Positions 1-7,088 of a stretch of DNA of 7,088 nucleotides are shown piece after piece; the stretch's first letter is position 1, and each line of letters starts with the position of its first letter. Source of the stretch: Chloroflexota bacterium (GTDB lineage Bacteria > Chloroflexota > Anaerolineae > B4-G1 > SLSP01); the NCBI GenBank assembly GCA_012798275.1, contig JAAZNO010000268.1, positions 1-7,088 of the forward strand, in the 5' to 3' direction. Under the pieces are notes generated by a model that did not search any database, was not told the origin of the DNA, and was given only the letters and a program-made list of their open reading frames with translations. Position numbers and translations under genes: made by a program.

Positions 1-1
1 A

Positions 2-1015
2 AAGCGCATTTACATCGCCTACACCGGGGGGACCATGGGCATGCAAGGGACTTCGAGCGGATACGCCCCCGCTCCCGGCTTCCTGGAAGCGCAGCTGGCA
101 GCGCTGCCAGAGTTGCGTTCCCCCCTCGTACCCGAATACGACATCCACGAGTACACGCCGCTGCTGGATTCTTCCAACATCACGCCGGCGGAGTGGCGAT
201 ACATCGCTCAGGACATCGCCGCGCATGACGAGGACTACGACGGTTTCATCGTGTTGCACGGGACGGATACGATGGCGTACACAGCCTCGGCGCTGGCGTT
301 CATGCTGCAGGGGCTGCGCAAACCCGTCATCCTCACCGGCTCGCAGATCCCGCTCTATGAAGTGCGTAACGACGCCCGCGAAAATCTCATCACCGCGCTG
401 TTGCTCGCGGCCAACTACCCCATCCCCGAAGTCTGCCTCTATTTTGGGGACGTGCTGCTGCGAGGCTGTCGCGCGAGCAAAATCAACGCGGTGGGCTTCG
501 ACGCCTTCGCCTCACCCAATTACCCGCCGCTGGGCACCGTCGGCATCGAGATCGCGATCAACTGGAAGGCCATCCGCCCACTTCCCACCATGCCCGACAC
601 TCTCGAAGTGCGCCCCATCCAAGCGGCGCGCATCGGCGTCCTGCACCTGTTCCCCGGCATGCCCACGGAGTACTTCCAGACGGTGCTGGAAGCGCCCCTG
701 CAAGGATTGGTGCTGGAAGCCTACGGGGTCGGCAACGGTCCGACGAACGACCCCGTGTTCATGGACTCGCTACGCGAAGCGACACGGCGCGGGATGGTCA
801 TCGTGGACTGCACTCAATGCCTCAAGGGCAGCGTGAACCTCCGCGGCTATGCCACCGGCTCGGCGCTGGCGGAAGCGGGCGTGCTCAGCGGCTACGACAT
901 GACCGTCGAAGCGGCGCTGGCGAAGCTCTTCTATCTCTTCAGCCAGGAATACCCTCTCCCCACGCTCCGGCGCCTGATCCAGAGCGACCTGCGCGGCGAG
1001 CTGACGTCAGGCTGA
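2..1015 (+). CDS. ansA: Type I (cytoplasmic) L-asparaginase, 5'-partial
   Basis: Hydrolyses L-asparagine to aspartate and ammonia in the cytoplasm. The reading frame is open from base 2 (K-R-I-Y-I-A-Y-T-G-G-T-M-G-M-Q), and this opening aligns by eye with the start of E. coli AnsA, so only about one to five residues are missing. The ATG at 35 is internal, because starting there would delete the catalytic YTGGT loop. Seen: the TGGT motif whose second Thr (bases 32-34) is the family nucleophile; the second catalytic motif HGTDTMAYTAS; TGSQIPL; the RGCRASK segment with the conserved Lys; FDAFASPN; the YGVGNGP loop; and the C-terminal LRGELTSG close to AnsA LRGELTPDD. The 337 visible residues match the usual length of about 338. 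There is no signal peptide, which fits the cytoplasmic type I enzyme rather than periplasmic type II. It converges with the minus-strand hydrolase across 38 bp, with no clear terminator hairpin between them. Confidence 0.95.
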   Translation, partial: KRIYIAYTGGTMGMQGTSSGYAPAPGFLEAQLAALPELRSPLVPEYDIHEYTPLLDSSNITPAEWRYIAQDIAAHDEDYDGFIVLHGTDTMAYTASALAFMLQGLRKPVILTGSQIPLYEVRNDARENLITALLLAANYPIPEVCLYFGDVLLRGCRASKINAVGFDAFASPNYPPLGTVGIEIAINWKAIRPLPTMPDTLEVRPIQAARIGVLHLFPGMPTEYFQTVLEAPLQGLVLEAYGVGNGPTNDPVFMDSLREATRRGMVIVDCTQCLKGSVNLRGYATGSALAEAGVLSGYDMTVEAALAKLFYLFSQEYPLPTLRRLIQSDLRGELTSG

Positions 1016-1053
1016 ACGTCGCAAGCGGCCATGGCACCCCGGCACCCCTCGCG

Positions 1054-2124
1054 TCACTTCAAATACCGGTCGAAGAAGGCAAGGTAGCGCTCCATGAAAA
1101 GCGCGTCCCCCTCCCCGCGGAAAGTGTGTGGCAGGCCGCTGTAGGTGAAGCACTCCACGGTCTTGCCCAACGCCTGCAACCGTGCGCACAGATCCAGCGA
1201 CCATTCCAGCGGGACGGTCGTGTCAGCATCGCTGTGATGGATGCTTACCGCGGCCTGGATGCGCTCCAGATGAAAGAGCGGCGCAATCCGTTCCAGATCG
1301 GCCTCCGAGACGGCGAGCTCTTCCTCGCCGCGCGTTCCGCCCGACCAGTAGCGAACCCGTTCGTAGTTGAGCTTCTCATCGGCGCTCATCGAGCCGTAGA
1401 GCACGGCCGCACGGATTCCCGGATCTACTGTGATGACGCGAATCGCCGCGCCGCCTCCCATGCTGTGCCCCCAAATACCCACGCGCGTGCCGTCCGCCCG
1501 CGCCAGCAAGCCGGGCTGTCCCGCCGTCTCCCGCACGAGCGCCAGCAGATTGAGCGTGTCCACGGCGATGCCCACCCGGAAGGGATCGGGGCCGGTATCT
1601 GACGGGGGGAAATTGCGCAAATTGGGGTGAATGGCGATGTATCCCGCGCGCGCCAGAGCATCCGCATACCGGGTCGTGTAGGCCACCGTGGTGTAGACCT
1701 CCGGCGCGATGTAGCCATGAAGGACCAACACCACCGGGAAGGGCCCCGCGCCCCGCGGCACATTGATGAAGCCGTAGATCGTCAAGCCGTCGCTGGGATA
1801 GGTGATCAAGCTGCGCGTAAAGGCCGAGGTGACCGCGAGCGTCTCCTCGACCGTAATCGCGCCGCCGCCATAGGAGCGCGCCGCCAGATCCGCGATCGTC
1901 AAGCCGGCGTAGGGATCAGGCGTCGGCGTCGTGGTAGGCGTCGCCGTCGCTGTGGGCGTCGGTGTGGATGTCGCGGTGGCCGTGGAAGTGGGCGTGAGCG
2001 TCGCCGTCGCTGTCGGGGGGAGCGTGGCGGTCGGCAGCGGCGTGCTTGTGAACGCGGGCTCCAGCTGCGGCGCAGTGCAGCCCGCCATCAGTCCCAACAG
2101 GATGAGCGTCAGCCACCAGCGCAT
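1054..2124 (-). CDS. Secreted lipoprotein, alpha/beta-hydrolase (dienelactone hydrolase / prolyl oligopeptidase-like)
   Basis: A 356-residue predicted lipoprotein acting outside the cytoplasmic membrane. Residues 1-16 form a short hydrophobic signal ending in the lipobox L-M-A-G-C (lipidated Cys16). Residues 26-70 are a low-complexity Thr/Pro/Ala linker holding the enzyme off the membrane. Residues ~105-356 are an alpha/beta-hydrolase domain: beta-strand plus oxyanion motif VVLVLHGY (His136-Gly137), nucleophile elbow GHSMGG (Ser221), acid in HHSDADTTVP (probably Asp301) and His333 in GLPHTF, so the triad is complete. Family members are esterases, dienelactone hydrolases or acyl-peptidases; the substrate cannot be read from the sequence. 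The ATG starts 6 bp after the TAA of the upstream 234-residue gene. A GAGGA lies within that gene's end but about 13 nt from the start, so translation may be coupled. The 3' end converges with the asparaginase gene. Confidence 0.9.
   Translation of the reverse strand: MRWWLTLILLGLMAGCTAPQLEPAFTSTPLPTATLPPTATATLTPTSTATATSTPTPTATATPTTTPTPDPYAGLTIADLAARSYGGGAITVEETLAVTSAFTRSLITYPSDGLTIYGFINVPRGAGPFPVVLVLHGYIAPEVYTTVAYTTRYADALARAGYIAIHPNLRNFPPSDTGPDPFRVGIAVDTLNLLALVRETAGQPGLLARADGTRVGIWGHSMGGGAAIRVITVDPGIRAAVLYGSMSADEKLNYERVRYWSGGTRGEEELAVSEADLERIAPLFHLERIQAAVSIHHSDADTTVPLEWSLDLCARLQALGKTVECFTYSGLPHTFRGEGDALFMERYLAFFDRYLK
1915..2049 (-). repeat. Degenerate repeat encoding the Thr/Pro/Ala linker
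   Basis: This stretch encodes residues 26-70 of the lipoprotein as TPT/TAT-type units. The DNA is internally repetitive: the 16-mer GCGTCGCCGTCGCTGT occurs at 1938-1953 and again at 1998-2013, exactly 60 bp apart, which keeps the frame. Such linkers commonly vary in length through slippage or recombination. It is part of the coding sequence, not a separate gene. Confidence 0.85.
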
Positions 2125-2130
2125 GGGGAT

Positions 2131-2835
2131 TTACTCGTCCTCATCCTCGGCCTCATCCTCGATCTCCAGCCAATCCTCTTCATCTTCAGATTCCAGGAAC
2201 ATGCCGGTCGCAGGATCCAATGGCGCCATGAAGTGATAGCCCTCCGGCCCGAGGAGCCGCTCCAGGTGCGCGATGATTTTTGTGGGGTTGTCATACGGTC
2301 CGGCGATAAAGAAGGGCTTGCCCTCTGGACCGCCCACGGGAATCTCCTCGGTGACAGCGGTGGGGTCGGCGTCGCCCAACAAGAGGGCAGCTTCGGCATA
2401 ATCGCGGTGCGGGTGGAGCTTGAGGCTCGCGGCGTAATCCAGTCCGGCTTTGATAATGGCGGCCGCGAGGTTCACATCTACCTGGATCATGTCCTGGCGC
2501 TCCTGAACGCCTCGCAAAAACCGCTCCCGATACTCCTGCGCCGTGGGGAAGTTGGCGACCAGGGCGTTCTTGACCCCCAGACAGGCGCGATCCACCAGGT
2601 AACTGGCAAGCGCTACCATGCCGGTAGTCGGATCGCGCCGCGCGAGCACAACCTGATTGAGTTTCGTCGGATCTCGCCAGTCCCGATTGACCCAGCATTC
2701 CATCACCGGCCACGTCGCCGCCAGACGCAACTGCGCCTTGCGTCCCGCCACGGGTCGGCTACGCTGCTGTGCTTTCTGTTTCTTGCGTTTAGCAGCTTTG
2801 CGTTCCAGTTTTTGTTGTCGTTTATTGGGTGACAT
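2131..2835 (-). CDS. Conserved-looking hypothetical protein with basic N-terminus and acidic C-terminus (234 aa)
   Basis: I cannot name this family. The ATG at 2835 is chosen because AAGGAGG lies 7 nt upstream; the frame is open further, but that extension only translates the heptad repeat. Residues 3-33 are strongly basic (KRQQKLERKAAKRKKQK), suggesting nucleic-acid or ribosome contact or an unstructured tail. Residues 42-210 look like a folded domain with motifs that seem constrained: WVNRDW (48-53), YLVDRACLGVKNA (79-91), H-P-H-R-D-Y (141-146), and GKPFFIAGPYDN (172-183) followed by a helix KIIAHLERLLG. Residues 216-234 are almost all Glu/Asp. There is no signal peptide or membrane segment, so it is probably cytosolic. 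The opposite charges of the tails could allow intramolecular pairing (inference). It lies 184 bp downstream of valS and 6 bp upstream of the lipoprotein gene, so it is probably co-transcribed with the latter. Confidence 0.85.
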   Translation of the reverse strand: MSPNKRQQKLERKAAKRKKQKAQQRSRPVAGRKAQLRLAATWPVMECWVNRDWRDPTKLNQVVLARRDPTTGMVALASYLVDRACLGVKNALVANFPTAQEYRERFLRGVQERQDMIQVDVNLAAAIIKAGLDYAASLKLHPHRDYAEAALLLGDADPTAVTEEIPVGGPEGKPFFIAGPYDNPTKIIAHLERLLGPEGYHFMAPLDPATGMFLESEDEEDWLEIEDEAEDEDE

Positions 2836-2842
2836 GATAGTG

Positions 2843-2850
2843 CCTCCTTC
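2843..2850 (-). promoter_or_regulatory. Strong Shine-Dalgarno site fixing the start of the 234-aa gene
   Basis: The minus strand reads GAAGGAGG, then 7 nt (CACTATC), then ATG at 2835. This near-perfect site decides against the 43-residue longer frame starting at 2964. Confidence 0.85.
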
Positions 2851-2857
2851 AATGCAA

Positions 2858-2935
2858 GTAATGAGGTGAGAGGGTGAGAGGGCGATAAGTGATGGGTGAT
2901 GGGTAATGAGTAATGAGTAATGAGTAATGAGTAAT
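2858..2935. repeat. Heptad tandem repeat, left array (GRGTRAT units)
   Basis: The plus strand shows 7-bp units. From 2887 to 2935 the phase is perfect: AAGTGAT, GGGTGAT, GGGTAAT, then GAGTAAT four times. From 2858 to 2886 the units are more degenerate (GTAATGA, GGTGAGA, GGGCGAT). It fills most of the intergenic space upstream of the 234-residue gene. It resembles in style the heptanucleotide STRR repeats known from cyanobacteria, but the unit differs. Its origin and function are unknown. Confidence 0.85.
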
Positions 2936-2962
2936 GGAATTGGAACCCCCACCCTTCCACCC

Positions 2963-3019
2963 ATTACCCCTCACCCGTTACCCTTCACCCATTACCCCTC
3001 ACCCGTTTCCCCTCACCCG

Positions 3020-3026
<7 letters not shown>
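2963..3026. repeat. Heptad tandem repeat, right array, inverted relative to the left array
   Basis: The plus strand reads in 7-bp units ATTACCC, CTCACCC, GTTACCC, TTCACCC, ATTACCC, CTCACCC, GTTTCCC, CTCACCC, GTTATCCC. Types alternate NTTACCC / NTCACCC, giving a 14-bp super-period. On the minus strand the units are GGGTAAN and GGGTGAN, related to the left array but in opposite orientation. The last unit overlaps the valS 3' end, and its TTA at 3020-3022 is the valS stop codon. Confidence 0.85.
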
Positions 3027-5707
<2,681 letters not shown>

Positions 5708-5714
5708 TGAGTTA

Positions 5715-5720
5715 CTCCTT
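5715..5720 (-). promoter_or_regulatory. Shine-Dalgarno site of valS
   Basis: The minus strand reads AAGGAG, then 7 nt (TAACTCA), then the valS ATG. The spacing is optimal. Confidence 0.85.
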
Positions 5721-5762
5721 CATCGAATCGAATGCATTGTACCACGAGTTTGAAAGTGCGAG

Positions 5763-5771
5763 ATTATATCA
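5763..5771 (-). promoter_or_regulatory. Predicted extended -10 promoter of valS
   Basis: The minus strand reads TGATATAAT, an exact match to the extended -10 consensus TGnTATAAT. No good -35 hexamer is seen 16-18 bp upstream, which is tolerable for extended -10 promoters. Transcription would start near 5756, giving a 5' leader of roughly 48 nt with no T-box or riboswitch-like folding that I can see. The box overlaps the TAA (5764-5766) that ends the ancestral transposase frame. A second A/T-rich hexamer TACAAT (5736-5741) is a weaker alternative. Confidence 0.55.
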
Positions 5772-6048
5772 GCAGCTCTTCCGCCGCCCACGTCCAGGGT
5801 CAGGCACGCCAGTCTGTCACCAGCCCAGCCTTGACCGGGTTATTCACGATGTACGCCGCCACGCGCTCGAACTCCTGCGGGTTGCGAATCCAGTGGTCGT
5901 AAGACTCATGCGCCCAAAATGATTGCCCAGTCCTCTCCAATACCACATTGGCTTGACGGGAAGAAATGCCTTTGATTCGCTGGGTGTAACTGTTCAGCCA
6001 CTGACTAAAAAAACGCAAGATTTCCTGACGGTTGCTGAAGATTAAGAA
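5764..6048 (-). pseudogene. REP-associated tyrosine transposase (RAYT, IS200-like), C-terminal fragment
   Basis: The frame is open from 6048 (after a TGA at 6049-6051) to a TGA at 5800. It carries the C-terminal part of the RAYT / IS200-like single-strand transposase family: SQWLNSYTQRIKGISSRQAN, then GQSFWAHESYDHWIRN and AAYIVNNPVKAGLVTDWRA. In the family, NPVKAGLV-x-DW is usually followed by a W-P-W type end. Here the codons after DWRA are TGA then CCC TGG, so the TGA looks like a Trp codon turned nonsense, and the frame then runs eleven more codons to the TAA at 5764. A TTG at 6018 could start a 72-residue peptide, but no Shine-Dalgarno site is evident. It is in the same frame as the N-terminal half. 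I infer it is non-functional. Confidence 0.8.
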
Positions 6049-6058
6049 TCAATTCTTG

Positions 6059-6084
6059 CCCCCTATCCCCTTCCCCTTCCCCCC
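6059..6084 (-). other. Potential G-quadruplex, minus strand, left edge of hairpin array
   Basis: The minus strand reads G6-AA-G4-AA-G4-ATA-G5: four G runs of at least 4 with loops of 2, 2 and 3 nt. It overlaps the left arm of hairpin 1. Motif only; folding is not demonstrated. Confidence 0.6.
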
Positions 6085-6109
6085 GCGCTGCGCGCGGGGG
6101 GAAGGGGAA
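6071..6109. repeat. Hairpin 1: perfect 18-bp stem, 3-nt loop
   Basis: The left arm is 6071-6088 and the right arm 6092-6109, with loop TGC; every position pairs. The stem is C-rich on the left and G-rich on the right, with GCGC next to the loop. It is followed on the plus strand by A-C-T7, which gives it the form of an intrinsic terminator for plus-strand transcription, although no plus-strand gene lies near. Confidence 0.9.
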
Positions 6110-6120
6110 ACTTTTTTTGT

Positions 6121-6159
6121 GGGGCTTTGCAGGCGGGCTACGCCCGCCTGCAAAGCCCC
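6121..6159. repeat. Hairpin 2: perfect 18-bp stem, 3-nt loop
   Basis: The left arm is 6121-6138 and the right arm 6142-6159, with loop TAC; every position pairs. The stem sequence is unrelated to hairpin 1, but the size is identical. It is followed on the plus strand by CTTATTTTTTC, again terminator-like. Confidence 0.9.
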
Positions 6160-6171
6160 CTTATTTTTTCT

Positions 6172-6209
6172 CCCCCTCCCCAACGGCGTTTGCGCCGTCG
6201 GGGAGGGGG
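6172..6209. repeat. Hairpin 3: 17-position stem with one mismatch, 4-nt loop
   Basis: ACGGCG (6183-6188) pairs with CGCCGT (6193-6198) around loop TTTG. After an A/C mismatch (6182/6199), ten further pairs extend from 6172-6181 to 6200-6209. The G-rich right arm overlaps the plus-strand G-quadruplex motif, so the two folds exclude each other. Confidence 0.88.
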
Positions 6210-6221
6210 CTGGGGGAGGGG
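6200..6221 (+). other. Potential G-quadruplex, plus strand, right edge of hairpin array
   Basis: The plus strand reads G4-A-G5-CT-G5-A-G4: four runs of at least 4 G with loops of 1, 2 and 1 nt. By the usual short-loop criterion this is a very stable motif. It shares its first two G runs with the right arm of hairpin 3. Confidence 0.65.
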
Positions 6222-6285
6222 CAAAGGCTGCAGATCACAAAGGTTCATCCATCGCCGTCGAGCTACCCGACACCAGGCTGAACAA

Positions 6286-6723
6286 TTACCGCTGGGTGAT
6301 GACGCCTGGCGGGAAAGGATTGTCCGTTTGGGAATTTTCACGCGGCGTCAACAAAACGTGGATATGATTGGGCATCAGCGTATAGGCATGCAGCACGTAA
6401 AACGACTCTGCGCCATCATGCAAAACCTGACGCACGCACTCCGCAACCTCAGGCTGCGTCAGCCAACGCGGGCCAACGTCGCTCTGATGCAAGTCCTCAT
6501 CCCATTTGCCAAACAAACGCTTGCGCTGTATGACGCCCCAATCAATGTTCAGATCCTTCCAACGCGGGTCGCGTTCCAAAGCTGCGCGCTCGGCGGTTAA
6601 CGCTTCTAAAACATGCTTTGGCAACGAACCAGCCAGCCGCCACGTCAGAAAAATCGGTACACTTCGAGGTTGCCAATGCGGCAACCGGCAACGGTAGAAG
6701 GGTTTGTACTCTCGATTAGACAT
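6286..6723 (-). pseudogene. REP-associated tyrosine transposase (RAYT, IS200-like), N-terminal fragment
   Basis: Carries the catalytic HUH half of a RAYT-type transposase, the family that processes REP palindromes as single-stranded DNA. Counting from the ATG at 6723, residues 23-32 (PIFLTWRLAG) form the first core strand, FGKWDEDLHQSDVGPRWL (71-88) is a family-typical segment, PEVAECVRQVL (91-101) a helix, and LMPNHIHVLLTP (116-127) contains the metal-binding HUH motif His120-Ile-His122. The frame then diverges (RENSQTDNPFPP...) and stops at 6286. The rest of the family fold resumes in the same frame at about 6048. The ATG at 6723 is preferred because GGGGGAAG lies about 5 nt upstream; a GTG at 6753 would add 10 unlike residues. 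With the C-terminal part the ancestral protein would be about 215-235 residues, normal for the family. Confidence 0.85.
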
Positions 6724-6762
6724 AGTTTCTTCCCCCAAGCCCGTGTACCACACAGTAATCTG

Positions 6763-6778
6763 GCGAACTGAAGTACGC
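6763..6778. repeat. REP-like palindrome copy a (imperfect)
   Basis: GCGAACTGAAGTACGC: the arms GCGAAC and GTACGC pair at 5 of 6 positions around TGAA. It belongs to the same 16-bp family as copies b and c and lies 40 bp upstream of the transposase ATG. Confidence 0.65.
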
Positions 6779-6816
6779 GTTACGATTGCAAATCACAATT
6801 CATCGGCCAGGGTGCC

Positions 6817-6832
6817 GCGAACTTTAGTTCGC
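6817..6832. repeat. REP-like palindrome copy b (perfect)
   Basis: GCGAACTTTAGTTCGC: perfect 6-bp arms around a TTTA centre. It shares the G-Y-GAACT...AGTTC-R-C pattern with copies a and c. Confidence 0.7.
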
Positions 6833-6840
6833 AAAACCAG

Positions 6841-6856
6841 GTGAACTGAAGTTCAC
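6841..6856. repeat. REP-like palindrome copy c (perfect)
   Basis: GTGAACTGAAGTTCAC: perfect 6-bp arms around TGAA. Relative to copy b, the second base of the arm and its partner have changed together (C-G to T-A), which keeps the pairing. It lies 10 bp beyond the stop of the ValRS-like fragment. Confidence 0.7.
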
Positions 6857-6866
6857 AGTACATTTG

Positions 6867-7088
6867 TCAGGCGATGCTCACATGCAAGTCTGTCGCGGCA
6901 ACCTCCACCACCACCGATTTTGCACGGGTGATGCTGCACAAGTCTTCTTCAGCCGCTACGAGCTGCTCTGCCAGCGGCTCCTCCGCCGTGATGCGCAGCT
7001 CCGCCAGCTCTGCACCGAGCGATAAGCCGCGCTCGCTCTTGTAACGCCGCACCGTCGTCGCTATCTCCACGAGAGCCTCGCCAACGGC
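6867..7088 (-). CDS. ValRS-like C-terminal end of a second class I aminoacyl-tRNA synthetase, partial
   Basis: The frame is open from the right edge of the window (Ala-Val-Gly-Glu-Ala-Leu at 7088-7071) to a TGA at 6867, giving 73 visible residues. The core VRRYKSERGLSLGAEL, followed by a strand (AELRIT), a helix (LAEQLVAAEEDLCSITRA) and a closing strand (SVVVEVAATDLHVSIA), resembles the C-terminus of valyl-tRNA synthetases that lack the C-terminal coiled coil, such as archaeal- or actinobacterial-type ValRS (family pattern recalled, not searched). The GTG at 7070 is a Val codon inside the frame, not the likely start. If correct, this is a second, different ValRS subtype beside the complete valS. 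It could also be a remnant, or the end of a related class I synthetase. Confidence 0.55.
   Translation of the reverse strand, partial: AVGEALVEIATTVRRYKSERGLSLGAELAELRITAEEPLAEQLVAAEEDLCSITRAKSVVVEVAATDLHVSIA

Larger units (their letters stand above)
6049..6285. mobile_element. ~240-bp palindrome-rich insert interrupting the transposase gene
   Basis: This stretch separates the two transposase halves and encodes nothing recognisable. In the transposase frame it has stops at 6286-6288 (TAA) and 6049-6051 (TGA). Its core (6056-6224) is bounded by the inverted 7-mers TTGCCCC and GGGGCAA and contains three long hairpins at ~50-bp spacing. There is no clear target-site duplication; the best near-match, GCTGAAGATTA (6034) and GCTGCAGATCA (6227), agrees at 9 of 11 positions and may be chance. 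The exact insert ends are uncertain. It has no transposase of its own, so if mobile it would be a MITE- or REPIN-like element moved in trans. Confidence 0.55.

Noticed and set aside
35..37. ATG at 35 as the asparaginase start
   Set aside because: It would remove the YTGGT nucleophile loop, which is in frame directly upstream; the true start is just outside the window.
1016..1053. Bidirectional terminator between the asparaginase and hydrolase genes
   Set aside because: Only a GGCACCCC direct repeat and a short GCCATGGC palindrome are present, with no T tract or long stem.
2836..2964. 43-residue N-terminal extension of the 234-aa protein (LLITHYSLL-type sequence)
   Set aside because: It is translation of the heptad repeat. 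A strong AAGGAGG sits 7 nt before the internal ATG at 2835, so the shorter start is right.
5708..5762. T-box or other riboswitch in the valS leader
   Set aside because: The leader is only about 48 nt, with no specifier stem, no T-box sequence and no terminator hairpin.
6044..6057. AAGAAT-CA-ATTCTT palindrome as a REP-like copy
   Set aside because: The loop is only 2 nt and the sequence is unrelated to the 16-bp family upstream; probably incidental.
6071..6170. Hairpins 1 and 2 as ordinary intrinsic terminators of a gene
   Set aside because: They have T tracts on the plus strand, but there is no plus-strand gene upstream for them to terminate; on the minus strand they are followed by A or G runs. 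They may still stop stray plus-strand transcription.
6034..6237. GCTGAAGATTA / GCTGCAGATCA as a target-site duplication of the insert
   Set aside because: Only 9 of 11 bases match and the copies do not sit exactly at the element ends; chance is likely.

Overview
The window (7,088 bp, visibly GC-rich) looks like a chromosomal segment of a high-GC bacterium, most likely a Chloroflexota (Anaerolineae/Caldilineae/Roseiflexus-like) lineage. This is an inference from the Thr/Pro/Ala-rich linker right after a lipobox, the abundance of C-rich/G-rich palindromes and heptad repeats between genes, and the protein families present; no rRNA or other phylogenetic marker was compared.

Layout. (1) 2-1015, + strand: nearly complete cytoplasmic type I L-asparaginase, missing only its first few residues. 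(2) It converges on a minus-strand block. In transcription order (right to left) this block holds: the C-terminal end of a second valyl-tRNA-synthetase-like protein (6867-7088, running off the window); a cluster of three short REP-like palindromes (6763-6856); a broken REP-associated tyrosine transposase (RAYT) gene in two halves (6723-6286 and 6048-5764); a complete valS (5707-3020); a heptad-repeat spacer (3026-2858); a conserved-looking 234-residue protein of unknown function (2835-2131); and a secreted lipoprotein of the alpha/beta-hydrolase fold (2124-1054). The last two genes are 6 bp apart and probably co-transcribed.

Most interesting region. The RAYT gene is split just after its HUH motif by about 240 bp. 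This insert carries three near-perfect 38-39 nt hairpins spaced every 50-51 bp with T-rich linkers, flanked on both sides by G-quadruplex-type G runs on opposite strands. Upstream of the same gene lie three copies of an unrelated 16-bp palindrome. Both transposase halves are in the same frame, and a TGA occupies a position where the family usually has Trp, so the gene is a decaying pseudogene. Its ancestral stop codon overlaps an extended -10 box that is well placed to drive valS. The transposase and its debris sit between valS and the second ValRS-like C-terminus.

Roles. Apart from the likely hypothetical-lipoprotein pair, the genes do not form an obvious pathway: asparagine catabolism, tRNA-Val charging, an extracytoplasmic hydrolase, an unknown protein and transposase remnants. 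I see no defence system, CRISPR array, tRNA or rRNA. The candidate for something undescribed is the RAYT/palindrome locus, not a new multi-gene system.
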